Of a stretch of DNA of 64,000 nucleotides, positions 17,546 to 25,975 are shown piece after piece. The first letter of the stretch is position 1. Every line of letters starts with the position of its first letter. The notes under the pieces were generated by a model, which was given only the letters and a program-made list of their open reading frames with translations, did no database searches and was not told the DNA's origin. Both the position numbers and the translations under genes were made by a program. Origin of the DNA: Limosilactobacillus gastricus DSM 16045 (GTDB taxonomy: Bacteria > Bacillota > Bacilli > Lactobacillales > Lactobacillaceae); the NCBI RefSeq assembly GCF_001434365.1, contig NZ_AZFN01000003.1, forward strand, positions 34,889 to 98,888, written 5' to 3'.

Positions 17546-17848
17546 TTAGGCTAATTTATATTGTTGAAAGCGTTGTTGGTCTTTGTATTCTTCAGCCTCG
17601 ATTACATACCCTTGTTCATGCAGGACTTGTAAAATCGCTTGACTGATGGCTGTCGTGGTATGCAGATTATTTTGCACAATTTTTAGTTCAATTGCCCCGA
17701 TTAAAAAGGCCGCTTCCGCCTGTAAATGCAGGGTTTTCAATGTTTGCCGTAGTTTGATTTCTTGAAACGACTCTTCTTGACCACGCTGGTTAACTAAGGA
17801 CCAGTGAGCTAACTGGTGCCAAGCTTGCACTAATTCCTTTCTTTTCAT
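17546..17848 (-). CDS. Hypothetical 100-residue protein
   Basis: A small, mainly helical cytoplasmic protein without membrane segment or known motif. It is rich in Gln, Leu and Ala (for example SQAILQVLHEQGYVIEAEEYK). Start at ATG 17848, which gives proper spacing from AGAGGA; ATGs further upstream sit directly on the site. A good promoter lies upstream on the minus strand: TTGTGT (17909-17914) and TATACT (17886-17891) with 17 bases between. I do not recognise the family. Confidence 0.6.
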   Translation of the reverse strand: MKRKELVQAWHQLAHWSLVNQRGQEESFQEIKLRQTLKTLHLQAEAAFLIGAIELKIVQNNLHTTTAISQAILQVLHEQGYVIEAEEYKDQQRFQQYKLA

Positions 17849-18091
17849 TCTCATCATCCTCTCTTAGTTTAAAGTTAATGAAATTAGTATAAGCCTTAAA
17901 CAAGATAAACACAAGATATAGAGTTAATATTTTACGCAAATACAACATCTTGTGTATTTTGAAGAAATAATGCTCTTTATCGCAACATATTTAGTTAGTT
18001 TGGCTAGATTTATTTACTAAAAACAAAAATATATTAATATTAAACGTCGATTTAATTAATTATTCAAAGTATGCGAAAGCATCCGCTAGAG

Positions 18092-18105
18092 AGCAAACGT
18101 TTTCA
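18092..18105 (-). promoter_or_regulatory. cre-like site before the PTS_EIIC_2 gene
   Basis: On the minus strand it reads TGAAAACGTTTGCT, 12 of 14 positions of the catabolite-responsive element TGWNANCGNTNWCA. It lies ~95 bases before the start codon. Confidence 0.45.
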
Positions 18106-18139
18106 AATTAATCTTTCATTAAAATTAAATATTTTATAG

Positions 18140-18183
18140 AAAAATTAAGATTTGGTGATAACATTAAATCATTCTTAATTTTT
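18140..18183 (+). promoter_or_regulatory. AT-rich leader hairpin directly before the RBS
   Basis: The arms AAAAATTAAGA (18140-18150) and TCTTAATTTTT (18173-18183) enclose 22 bases, and the ribosome binding site CAGGAGG follows immediately. It could be a weak attenuator, a stability element or an operator. Confidence 0.45.
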
Positions 18184-18198
18184 CAGGAGGTTCGATTC

Positions 18199-19308
18199 AT
18201 GAACAATTCTACAGCTCACGAACACAAGGGAGCTAAAAAGACCTATGCGAACTCATCCAAATGGATGGAAGCCGCATATCGGATTTTCGCTGCCGTTGCT
18301 AATGCCGTCTTGGTTATTTTAGGGGGTGGACTTCTAGTCCAAACCATTGGTCAATTAACTGGGATTCAAGCGTTAACGTTAGTTGGGGCTGCTATTCAAG
18401 TCTTACTTGCTCCTGCAATCGGCTATGCCGTAGCTTCTCAAGTTCATACTAATACTTTAGTGACCTTTGCTTCGATGGCTTCAGCCATGATCGGGGCCAA
18501 TGCCGTTCACTTTACCACTACTGCCACTCAAGCCTTAACGGCTACCGGTCAAGCTTATGCGACGGCCGCAAATGCTCCCGTTTATACAACTGGGCAACCA
18601 ATTTCGGCGCTGTTAGCGGCCGTTTGTGCAACTATCGTTGGGAAATGGTTAACGGGTAAAACTCCGCTTGATATGGTCCTAGTGCCATTTGGCGCCTTGG
18701 CCGTCGGGGTAGTTGCTGGTTTAGCTCTCGCGGCCGTGGTTACGCCTGCCCTACTAGCAGTTTCTAAGTGGATCGCTAACATGGAACAGGTTTCTCCAGT
18801 TATTGGTTCCATCGCTATCTCAGTGGTTTGGGCCCTCTTCTTAATGACGCCAGCCTCTTCTGCTGCCTTATCAGTGGCCTTGATGTTGGATCCAATCTCA
18901 TCAGCTGCCGCCCTAATTGGAACGACCTCACAATTCGTTAACTACACGGTCATGTCCTTCCGTCAAAACAACGCTGGGACCAACATCGCACAATTTGTGG
19001 TGACACCGAAAATTCAATTCCCGAATATCTTAATTAATCCTTGGCTCTTAGTTCCATCGGTAACCGCAGCTGCTATCTGTGCACCAATCGCCACTTCGCT
19101 TGGGTTCCGTTCTACTTACACCTTGGGTGGTTTGGGATTAAACTCCTTTATTGCCCCAATCGCTTACCTTTCCAAGGGACCTTACCAATTAATGCTTTAC
19201 GTCCTCTTTGGGATGATCGTGCCGGCTGTAATTTCCTTAGCCCTCTACTTCTTCATGAAGAAGATCGGCTTGATTGGCGAAAACCAACTTCATCTTGATA
19301 TTGTTTAA
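18199..19308 (+). CDS. PTS_EIIC_2 / PfoR-like membrane protein, stand-alone
   Basis: A 369-residue integral membrane protein with about nine hydrophobic segments and many Ala/Gly/Thr. The motif region near residues 250-290 (NYTVMSFRQNNAGTNIAQF, then IQFPNILINPWLLVP) and the GLGLNSFIAPI loop match the PTS_EIIC_2 family, once annotated as PfoR. These proteins resemble a sugar-specific IIC channel but stand alone without IIA or IIB genes, as here. The substrate is unknown. CAGGAGG precedes the ATG, and a cre-like site suggests carbon control. Confidence 0.72.
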   Translation: MNNSTAHEHKGAKKTYANSSKWMEAAYRIFAAVANAVLVILGGGLLVQTIGQLTGIQALTLVGAAIQVLLAPAIGYAVASQVHTNTLVTFASMASAMIGANAVHFTTTATQALTATGQAYATAANAPVYTTGQPISALLAAVCATIVGKWLTGKTPLDMVLVPFGALAVGVVAGLALAAVVTPALLAVSKWIANMEQVSPVIGSIAISVVWALFLMTPASSAALSVALMLDPISSAAALIGTTSQFVNYTVMSFRQNNAGTNIAQFVVTPKIQFPNILINPWLLVPSVTAAAICAPIATSLGFRSTYTLGGLGLNSFIAPIAYLSKGPYQLMLYVLFGMIVPAVISLALYFFMKKIGLIGENQLHLDIV

Positions 19309-19347
19309 AATATAAAAGCTGGTTAAAAATGTGATCTAAACAAAATG

Positions 19348-19389
19348 AGGCAGGGAAGAAACATGAATTTGTTTCTTCCCTGCCTTTTT
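19348..19389 (+). terminator. Terminator between PTS_EIIC_2 and oxidoreductase genes
   Basis: AGGCAGGGAAGAAAC/GTTTCTTCCCTGCCT, followed by TTTTTG; a 15-bp stem. Confidence 0.85.
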
Positions 19390-19394
19390 GATTG

Positions 19395-20393
19395 TTAATT
19401 TGCTTGTAAATTCATGGATGAACTATGCTTAGCCATTGATTTTTCAGGACACAATTCCTTGGCAATCGCGTTAACCGCATTAACGGCCTCACCAAAACCC
19501 GTTGCAATTAGATCGGCACGCCCATCATAGATGGCACAATCACCGATGGCATACACGCCTTTAACATTGGTTTGCAACTGTTGATTAACCTTTAGTCGCC
19601 CCCGTTCGCCAGCTAATGGTAAATCCCATTGCTGAAGCGCCCCATTATTAGCTGTAAACCCATAATTAACCAACAGCTTGTCAACCGTTAACTGCTTGGT
19701 TGACGTTGACTTCATCTTTTTGAGATCCAATTTAATTTCTTGACCATCTCCCGGCTGAATAGCTTGGGGTAAATATGGCGTTAGAATCTCAACCGTCGAA
19801 GCTTTTAATTGATTAACCGCATGCTCCATGGCCCGAAAGTTATCCCGCCGGTGGATTAAGGTAACCGATTTAGCAACTGGTTCCAACATTAAAGCCATAT
19901 CAATTGCTGAATCGCCACCACCTAAAATTGCTACTCGCTGATCCTGGTAAGTCGCTTTAGGTTGAACAAAATATTGTAGTTGTTGTCCTTCGAATTGTTC
20001 AGCCCCTGTTAAGGCCAGCTTCCGTGGTGCAAAGGCTCCATTCCCTAAGGCAATTAGAATGGCTTTAGTGTAGGTCCTTGTTTGGTCAGTCGTTACCGCA
20101 AAGGTTCCATCAGGTAAAGTTTGCACATTGGTGACCTCTTGATTTAATTGATAATCAATCGGCGCCACTTCCAATTGTTTAATCAGGTGCTGGGTCAACT
20201 GGCTCCCGGTGACACCAGCTAAACCGGCAACATCCCAAATTTGCTTCTCTGGGTACAGGGTGGCTGGTTGCCCACCCAGTTGGGGAAGGGCCTCAATTAA
20301 TTGGGCTTTTAATTGATGGAGGCCACAGTAAAAACCAGCGAAAATCCCTGCAGGCCCGCCACCAACAATGGTGACATCATAAATTTCCGTCAT
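19395..20393 (-). CDS. Ferredoxin/flavodoxin-NADP+ reductase, thioredoxin-reductase-like
   Basis: A flavoprotein of about 332 residues. It has the FAD-binding GGGPAG near the N-terminus, the NAD(P)-binding GGGDSAIDMAL (~163-173) and a C-terminal FAD contact YAIGDCAIYDGRADLIATGFGEA. It lacks the CxxC of true thioredoxin reductase, which points to the TrxR-type ferredoxin-NADP reductase (type 2 FNR) class that passes electrons between NADPH and ferredoxin or flavodoxin. Start at ATG 20393 behind AAAGGAGACAACT. Divergent from the nucleoside hydrolase gene. Confidence 0.82.
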   Translation of the reverse strand: MTEIYDVTIVGGGPAGIFAGFYCGLHQLKAQLIEALPQLGGQPATLYPEKQIWDVAGLAGVTGSQLTQHLIKQLEVAPIDYQLNQEVTNVQTLPDGTFAVTTDQTRTYTKAILIALGNGAFAPRKLALTGAEQFEGQQLQYFVQPKATYQDQRVAILGGGDSAIDMALMLEPVAKSVTLIHRRDNFRAMEHAVNQLKASTVEILTPYLPQAIQPGDGQEIKLDLKKMKSTSTKQLTVDKLLVNYGFTANNGALQQWDLPLAGERGRLKVNQQLQTNVKGVYAIGDCAIYDGRADLIATGFGEAVNAVNAIAKELCPEKSMAKHSSSMNLQAN

Positions 20394-20483
20394 AGTTGTC
20401 TCCTTTAAAAATATCATTTTTCTATTTTAACAGGTACCAGTATAATTATAGTAACCAAAGATTTAAATTAAAAGGAGCAGCTC

Positions 20484-21443
20484 ATGGCAAAGAAAAAAAT
20501 GATTTTAGACTTAGATACTGGAGTTGATGATGCCTTAGCAATTGCGTATGCGGTGGCCGCCCCCGACGTGGACTTAATCGGTATTGTTGCCTCCTATGGA
20601 AACAACCTCCTCGATGTTTGTGCAGAAAATAGTTTGAAGTTATTAGAATTGCTCGGTCAAACCGATGTCCCGGTTTATAAGGGCTTGCCACACGCTAGTA
20701 CGAGTGACCATTTTGAGGTCATGCAAGTTTCTTTGGATATCCATGGTAATAACGGAATCGGCGATGTTGATCTACCTAAACCACAGCGCGCCGTTGAAAA
20801 ACTTTCGGGCGTTGATTTTTACATCCAAGCAGCTCATCAATACGGCCAAGACTTAATTATTATCCCCACCGGGCCCATGACCAATTTGGCTGCGGCCTTA
20901 GAAAAAGATCCTGAAATTGCCGATCTAATCGGCAATGTGACCTTCATGGGAGGAGCCTTAACCGTCGAAGGGAACGTAACTGATGTAGCAGAGGCTAATA
21001 TCAATCAAGATGCCAAGGCGGCTAATACCGTCCTTACCAGCTCCCTGCCACTCACTATGGTAGGACTAGACGTTACCTTACGGACCTTACTCACCAAGCA
21101 AGAAACGGCGCAATGGCGAGCTCTAGGCACCAAAGCTGGCCAAGCCTATGCTGATCTAACCGATTTTTACATTGATGCTTATTATAACTTAGGCATCGAT
21201 AAAAATGGTTGTGCCCTCCACGACCCATTAGCCGTTGGGGTTTCTTTAGATCCTTCCTTTGTCCAAACTCTCAGTCTCTTTATGAAAGTTATCTATGACG
21301 ACCATAATTACGCTCGGACAATTGGGGACAAAGATAAACTTAATGATCCTAACCCGAATGTTAAGGTGGCCATTACTGTAGATAAAGAACGTTATCTTGC
21401 AACTTTTATGAACTATTTAACGCAACTCTTTAAGGAACACTAA
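20484..21443 (+). CDS. Inosine-uridine preferring nucleoside hydrolase
   Basis: A 319-residue nucleoside N-ribohydrolase. The Ca2+-binding motif DLDTGVDDALA lies at residues 8-18. Further conserved blocks are GPMTNLA and CALHDPLAVGV, with the HD pair near residue 241. The enzyme splits ribonucleosides into base and ribose for salvage, which fits with ribokinase (36 kb) and rpiA in this window. AAAGGAG precedes the ATG. Its stop overlaps the start of ogt by one base (TAATG). Confidence 0.88.
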   Translation: MAKKKMILDLDTGVDDALAIAYAVAAPDVDLIGIVASYGNNLLDVCAENSLKLLELLGQTDVPVYKGLPHASTSDHFEVMQVSLDIHGNNGIGDVDLPKPQRAVEKLSGVDFYIQAAHQYGQDLIIIPTGPMTNLAAALEKDPEIADLIGNVTFMGGALTVEGNVTDVAEANINQDAKAANTVLTSSLPLTMVGLDVTLRTLLTKQETAQWRALGTKAGQAYADLTDFYIDAYYNLGIDKNGCALHDPLAVGVSLDPSFVQTLSLFMKVIYDDHNYARTIGDKDKLNDPNPNVKVAITVDKERYLATFMNYLTQLFKEH

Positions 21444-21928
21444 TGATTAAAACAAATAGGCAATCACCTTTAGGCGAAATTACCATCCTTAGTGATCATC
21501 AGTTTTTATACGGTCTCTGGTTTGAGCAAGCCAGTCATTATGGTGCCCACTATCAACTAGATGAAATTTCGTCGGGAACAACTGATGTGGCAGATCTAAC
21601 GATTAATTGGTTAACCCAATATTTTAATCACCAAATAGTTGACCCTCGCTTGATCCCCGTTCATCCCGTGGGGACACCTTTTCAAATGGCTGTTTGGCAG
21701 CAACTACGAGAGATCCCCTATGGTCAAGCCAAAACTTACCGAGAGCTGGCCCAGACCTTGCACAGCTCTCCTCGTGCCATTGGTAATGCTGTCGGGCGTA
21801 ACCCGATTTCCATTATTATTCCCTGTCACCGGATTCTAAACGTTCATCAGCAAATGACTGGTTATGCGGGTGGAATCGCACGCAAACAGTTTTTATTAGA
21901 GCTTGAAGGAATTCCTTTCAAGGATTGA
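21443..21928 (+). CDS. ogt: Methylated-DNA--protein-cysteine methyltransferase
   Basis: A 161-residue O6-alkylguanine repair protein with the suicide Cys in IIPCHRI (Cys128), the preceding NPISII block, and the winged-helix part GTPFQMAVWQQLREIPYG. It transfers alkyl groups from damaged guanine to itself. The frame starts in the stop of the nucleoside hydrolase (TAATG), showing translational coupling, though the two functions are unrelated. Confidence 0.92.
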   Translation: MIKTNRQSPLGEITILSDHQFLYGLWFEQASHYGAHYQLDEISSGTTDVADLTINWLTQYFNHQIVDPRLIPVHPVGTPFQMAVWQQLREIPYGQAKTYRELAQTLHSSPRAIGNAVGRNPISIIIPCHRILNVHQQMTGYAGGIARKQFLLELEGIPFKD

Positions 21929-21970
21929 TTTTACAGTTTAAATTGGTTATGATGAAGACAATCAATTAGT

Positions 21971-22108
21971 TATCTGGGGCGCTTTTTAGCTGAGATGAAC
22001 CCATTGAACCTGCTCTGGTTAGGACCAGCGAAGGGAGATAAACGATTTTATTCATTGAATTAATTACTATCTCCCCCGTTTTGAGCCGTGCTTAAAGCGG
22101 GGTTTTAT
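21971..22108 (+). ncRNA. TPP riboswitch with terminator switch
   Basis: The aptamer has the conserved THI boxes CTGAGATGAACCC and GAACCTGCTCTGGTTA followed by CCAGCGAAGGGAGA. P1 is TATCT (21971-21975) with AGATA (22036-22040). GGGAGATA (22033-22040) can also pair with TATCTCCC (22068-22075), which would break a 13-bp terminator CCCCGTTTTGAGC/GCTTAAAGCGGGG (22074-22102) followed by TTTT. So bound TPP should allow the terminator and stop YkoEDC expression. Confidence 0.93.
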
Positions 22109-22145
22109 ATTAATTGATAATTTTCAATTAGGGAGTGTGCGAAAA

Positions 22146-22709
22146 ATGCAACACAAAGGTTTTAGCTTAAAGGATATTATTTTGTTAGCTCTAATCGGGA
22201 TTGTTTTTGGGGTAATTTTTGTTGGGGCCGGCTATTTATACAACATTATTATGTTAGCGCTAACGCCAGTTGGCTTTGGACCCGCTGCTGAAGACATCAC
22301 CATTGGACTTTGGTGTATGGCGGGCCCCTTAGCTGGTTTTCTCCTTCGCCGCCCCGGAGCAGCCTTTTTAGGCGAGGTCATCGGTGCTGTCGTCGAAATG
22401 TTAATCGGCGATCAATGGGGAGCTGCAAATCTCCTCTCTGGGGCCGTTCAAGGACTTGGTAGCGAGTTGGGCTTTGCTTTTACCGGATACAAAATTTACA
22501 ACTGGTTAACTGCCATCTTAACTACCCTCACCACCTGTGCTGTCACCTTTGTTTGGGACTGGTTTAAGAGCGGTTACGATGCCTTTAAGCCCAGCACCGT
22601 GATCACTTTATTGATTATCCGGATTATCTGTATGTTCATTATTGATGGGGTCTTAGTTAAATTAATCAGCAATCTTTTGGAACGCTCACAAGTATTAAAG
22701 GCGCGTTAA
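22146..22709 (+). CDS. ykoE: YkoE-like ECF substrate-specific membrane subunit (thiamine/HMP)
   Basis: A protein of about 187 residues with five or six membrane segments. The block GFGPAAEDITIGLWCMAGPLAGFLLRRPGAA and the following VVEMLIGDQWGA fit the YkoE family, the S-component of ECF transporters for the thiamine precursor hydroxymethylpyrimidine or thiamine. Start at ATG 22146 behind AGGGAGTG. Placement right behind a TPP riboswitch and before YkoD- and YkoC-like genes supports the role. Confidence 0.88.
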   Translation: MQHKGFSLKDIILLALIGIVFGVIFVGAGYLYNIIMLALTPVGFGPAAEDITIGLWCMAGPLAGFLLRRPGAAFLGEVIGAVVEMLIGDQWGAANLLSGAVQGLGSELGFAFTGYKIYNWLTAILTTLTTCAVTFVWDWFKSGYDAFKPSTVITLLIIRIICMFIIDGVLVKLISNLLERSQVLKAR

Positions 22710-22711
22710 TT

Positions 22712-24076
22712 ATGGCAATCCAAATCAATGACTTAAATTTTCAATATCAAGATCAAACGATCCTTAAGATCCCTGAACTAACGATTCCCGATGGACAATT
22801 CACCCTACTCTTTGGCCCGTCAGGTGGTGGTAAGTCAACTCTTTTGAAATTGATTGCCCACCTCTATCCAAAATACCGTGGGCACCTTGAAGGGCAGATC
22901 ACTGGGAATGATCAAGTAGCCATGATGTTTCAAGATCCAAGCTTGCAATTTGCCTTAGATACTCCACAACACGAATTAGAGTTCACGCTTGAGAATCTCC
23001 AGATTGCGCCAACCGAAATTCCCACTCGCATCCAACAGGCTCTCAGCTTTTGTCAGATCGAAAATTTAAGAGATCGCCAAATCATGACCCTATCCGGTGG
23101 GGAACAACAATTAGTCGCCCTAGCCGTTGCCGTTGCAATGGATGCCGCCATCATCTTGTTGGATGAACCCTTTGCTAGCCTTGACCATCATCATCGCCAC
23201 TGGATCTTAGAAAAGTTAATGCAACTGCGCCAGCAAGGCAAAACCATTATCATCGCTGATCATGATTTAAACGATTACCAGGATTACCAACCTCAGATTA
23301 TTCAAGTTGGTCATGGTCAAGCTTACTATTTATCTAGTGACCAAATCCAAGCATTATTAAAGGTCCAAGCAATTGAATCACCGGTTGCTTTGCCAGACTC
23401 AACGGCGCCGATTTTAGAATTTAAAAACTTTGCCCTCCAACAAGGTCATCAAACTCTAATGGAGGTGTCAAGTTTAGCCGTCCCAACAAATAAAATCACC
23501 TTATTTACTGGTGAGTCGGGAAGTGGTAAGACCAGTCTTTTTAAGGCCATTACGAAACGCCTTCCTTATCAAGGAAGTTTAAAATTCAATCACAAAGAGA
23601 TCGCTAAGTTAAAAACCCTAGGCTTAAATCAACAAATTGGCGTAATCTTCCAACAAGCCAGCGATCAATTTATCAACATTACGGTCCAAGAAGAACTTGA
23701 CTTAAGTCGTCAACACGGTCACCATCCATACTTTACCGCTGAAAACTTACAGGCTACCTTGACCGATCTGGGCTTAGATCGATTGATGGAGCGCGTAGTT
23801 TACTCCCTTAGTGGTGGACAGCAAAAGAAACTCCAAGTTTTAGTCATGCTAATGATGGGGCAACCCGTTTTAATGCTCGATGAACCGCTAACCGGCTTGG
23901 ATCGCCACTCGGCTCAGCAAATCATTAATCTAATCAGTAAGTGTCAAACTGTCTACCCACAAACGATGTTAATCATCAGCCATCAGTTAGCATTAATTGA
24001 CAAGTTAGTCGACCACCACTTACACTTAGCTAATCACCGTTTAACTTATCAAGGAGTGGTTGCCTATGAATCCTAG
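22712..24076 (+). CDS. ykoD: YkoD-like ECF transporter ATPase with two ABC domains
   Basis: A 454-residue fusion of two ATPase domains that energise the ECF transporter. Domain 1 has GPSGGGKST, LSGGEQQLVAL and IILLDEPFASLD. Domain 2 (from ~230) has TGESGSGKTS, LSGGQQKKLQV and LMLDEPLTGLD. The start is 2 bases after ykoE stop, and its end overlaps the T-component gene. Both catalytic sites look complete. Confidence 0.9.
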   Translation: MAIQINDLNFQYQDQTILKIPELTIPDGQFTLLFGPSGGGKSTLLKLIAHLYPKYRGHLEGQITGNDQVAMMFQDPSLQFALDTPQHELEFTLENLQIAPTEIPTRIQQALSFCQIENLRDRQIMTLSGGEQQLVALAVAVAMDAAIILLDEPFASLDHHHRHWILEKLMQLRQQGKTIIIADHDLNDYQDYQPQIIQVGHGQAYYLSSDQIQALLKVQAIESPVALPDSTAPILEFKNFALQQGHQTLMEVSSLAVPTNKITLFTGESGSGKTSLFKAITKRLPYQGSLKFNHKEIAKLKTLGLNQQIGVIFQQASDQFINITVQEELDLSRQHGHHPYFTAENLQATLTDLGLDRLMERVVYSLSGGQQKKLQVLVMLMMGQPVLMLDEPLTGLDRHSAQQIINLISKCQTVYPQTMLIISHQLALIDKLVDHHLHLANHRLTYQGVVAYES

Positions 24077-24719
24077 CTATCAATTGCTACTCATTTTAAT
24101 TTCTGCCTTAGAGATTACCTTCACCAAAAAGTTATTACCTAACTTGATCATTATCATCATTACCATCCTGTACTTGATGTATAAAAACTTACCGGCCAGG
24201 ACCTGGTGGTGGATTTTAGCCGCTCCCATTATTCCGGGTCTAGCCATTCTGGTAACAATTGGCTGGTTTGGCTCGCATAATATTATGTACGCTTGGATTT
24301 TAGTCTCGCGGATTTATGTCTATATCCTGACCGGAACTGCAATTGTCAAGACTCACTCGACCTTAACGCTGACCCGATCTTTGGAGCAAAATCTCCACTT
24401 ACCACCTAAGTATGCCTATGGGGTCTTAGCCGCTTTGAATCTGATCCCAAAAACGATTGAAAATGTCCAAAAAATCAAACAAGCCGCGACCATGCGGGGG
24501 GTCATTTTAAATTATTGGTCACCTCAACTTTATTTCAAAGCGATTTTAACCGCCATCCACTGGTCCGATGAACTGGCCCAGGCGATGGAATCGCATGGTT
24601 TTAATGAAGTCCAATCGCGAACGGTTAGTCATGCCATTGCAGTTAAAACTAGTGATTGGTGGCTACTAATCGGCGGACTGATCATTTTGCAATTATTATT
24701 AATCTTTTGCCCAGTTTAA
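24066..24719 (+). CDS. ykoC: YkoC/CbiQ-like ECF transmembrane (T) component
   Basis: A 217-residue T-component with about five membrane segments and the coupling motif AATMRG, plus AQAMESHGF, the two short Ala-Arg-Gly type motifs that contact the ATPase. Start at ATG 24066 behind AAGGAG inside the end of ykoD. Third and last gene of the TPP-controlled operon. Confidence 0.88.
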   Translation: MNPSYQLLLILISALEITFTKKLLPNLIIIIITILYLMYKNLPARTWWWILAAPIIPGLAILVTIGWFGSHNIMYAWILVSRIYVYILTGTAIVKTHSTLTLTRSLEQNLHLPPKYAYGVLAALNLIPKTIENVQKIKQAATMRGVILNYWSPQLYFKAILTAIHWSDELAQAMESHGFNEVQSRTVSHAIAVKTSDWWLLIGGLIILQLLLIFCPV

Positions 24720-24732
24720 GTGGGCTTTCATT

Positions 24733-24769
24733 CCTGAAGAATCTTTGTCGGTTCTTCAGGTCTTTTTAT
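24733..24769 (+). terminator. Terminator of the ykoEDC operon
   Basis: CCTGAAGAA/TTCTTCAGG hairpin followed by TCTTTTTATT. Confidence 0.85.
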
Positions 24770-24846
24770 TTCTTGGCTAACATAATTACCAGTTGCTGAC
24801 TAAGTTTGTTTTATAATAATCAAAAAAGAAAGTGGAGGATCTGATC

Positions 24847-25851
24847 ATGCAAATGCGTAAATTAGGTCAATTAGAAGTTTCACCGATTGGGATGGGTTGT
24901 ATGGGCTTTTCTCATGGCTATGGAAAGGTGCCGGAAGCTGCTGTCGCAATCAAAGCGATTCAGGGAGCCCACGATTACGGATGTACCTTTTTTGATACAG
25001 CCGAAACCTATGGACGCGAACAGTTTTACCCTGGTCATAATGAACAACTGGTTGGTCAAGCAATCAAATCCTTTCGTAAAGAAGTGGTGTTAGCTTCCAA
25101 GATCCATATTTCAACCGAAGAATATCAAGCCGATCACGATCTATACCGAACCATTAAGCGGCACTTACTACATTCATTAGAAAATTTACAAACTGACTAC
25201 CTTGACCTCTATTATCTCCACCGTTACAACGAAGAGATAGGGATGGCACCAGTCGCTGAAGTCATGGGGAAACTAATAGACGAAGGTTTGATTCGAGCTT
25301 GGGGAGTTTCTCAAGTTGGCCTAGACCTTCTTAAAACAGCGCATGAAATCACTCCGGTAAGTGCCGTCCAGAATCTTTATAATATGGTCGAACGGTCTTG
25401 TGAAAGTGAAATCATCCCCTATTGTTTACAAGAAGGCATTGGTCTCGTGCCCTTCTCGCCAATTGCCAGTGGTCTTTTATCAGGCAAAATTACGCAATCA
25501 ACGAAATTCGAGGGGGATGATGTTCGAAAATTTGTTCCCCAATTACAAGCCGAAAATTTAGCGGCCAATCAACCGATCGTTGATTTATTGGACCGCTTTA
25601 GTACCAGTAAACACGCTACCAAGGCCCAGATTGCCTTGGCTTGGATGTTAAAGAAATATCCAAATGTCGTCCCAATTCCAGGATCAAAAAATCCCCAACG
25701 GATCATTGAAAACCTCGGTGCTTGGAAGGTCGAACTAACCGATGCTGAGTTTAAGGATTTAGATGATTCTTTGAACCAATTAAAAATATATGGTCATCGA
25801 GGCTTTGAAGAATCTCAACAACATTCTTTTTCCAATAACTGGCGTTCATAA
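24847..25851 (+). CDS. Aldo/keto reductase
   Basis: A 334-residue NADPH-dependent oxidoreductase of the AKR superfamily. It has the catalytic Tyr in FFDTAETYG, Lys in LASKIHI, His in YYLHRY, and NADP-binding IPIPGSKNPQRIIEN near the C-terminus. Close in type to YhdN/IolS-like enzymes that reduce aldehydes and ketones. Start at ATG 24847, behind GTGGAGG. It stands alone before argGH. Physiological substrate unknown. Confidence 0.88.
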   Translation: MQMRKLGQLEVSPIGMGCMGFSHGYGKVPEAAVAIKAIQGAHDYGCTFFDTAETYGREQFYPGHNEQLVGQAIKSFRKEVVLASKIHISTEEYQADHDLYRTIKRHLLHSLENLQTDYLDLYYLHRYNEEIGMAPVAEVMGKLIDEGLIRAWGVSQVGLDLLKTAHEITPVSAVQNLYNMVERSCESEIIPYCLQEGIGLVPFSPIASGLLSGKITQSTKFEGDDVRKFVPQLQAENLAANQPIVDLLDRFSTSKHATKAQIALAWMLKKYPNVVPIPGSKNPQRIIENLGAWKVELTDAEFKDLDDSLNQLKIYGHRGFEESQQHSFSNNWRS

Positions 25852-25879
25852 TCGTATGATAGTTGCATAAAACCGAATA

Positions 25880-25960
25880 ATTAAATAAATATTCATTTTT
25901 CACTTGCATACTATGCATTTTAGTTGTATATTATTCCTTGTAAATTAATAATTATTCATC
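25880..25960 (+). promoter_or_regulatory. argGH promoter with ArgR-like boxes
   Basis: TTGCAT (25904-25909) and TATATT (25927-25932) with a 17-base spacer. Two ARG-box-like sequences flank it: AAATAAATATTCAT (~25883-25896) and TAATAATTATTCA (~25947-25959), each with one good ATTCA half. The -35 also lies in a dyad TGCATA-C-TATGCA (25906-25918). Confidence 0.65.
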
Positions 25961-25975
25961 AAGGAGAAAATGATT

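Larger units (their letters stand above)
17849..18198. other. 350-base AT-rich intergenic region
   Basis: It holds the minus-strand promoter of the small gene (17886-17914), a short GNRA-capped hairpin ATGCGAAAGCAT (18070-18081), a cre-like site (18092-18105) and an 11-bp AT-rich hairpin just before the ribosome binding site of the PTS gene. I see no coding frame. Confidence 0.6.
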
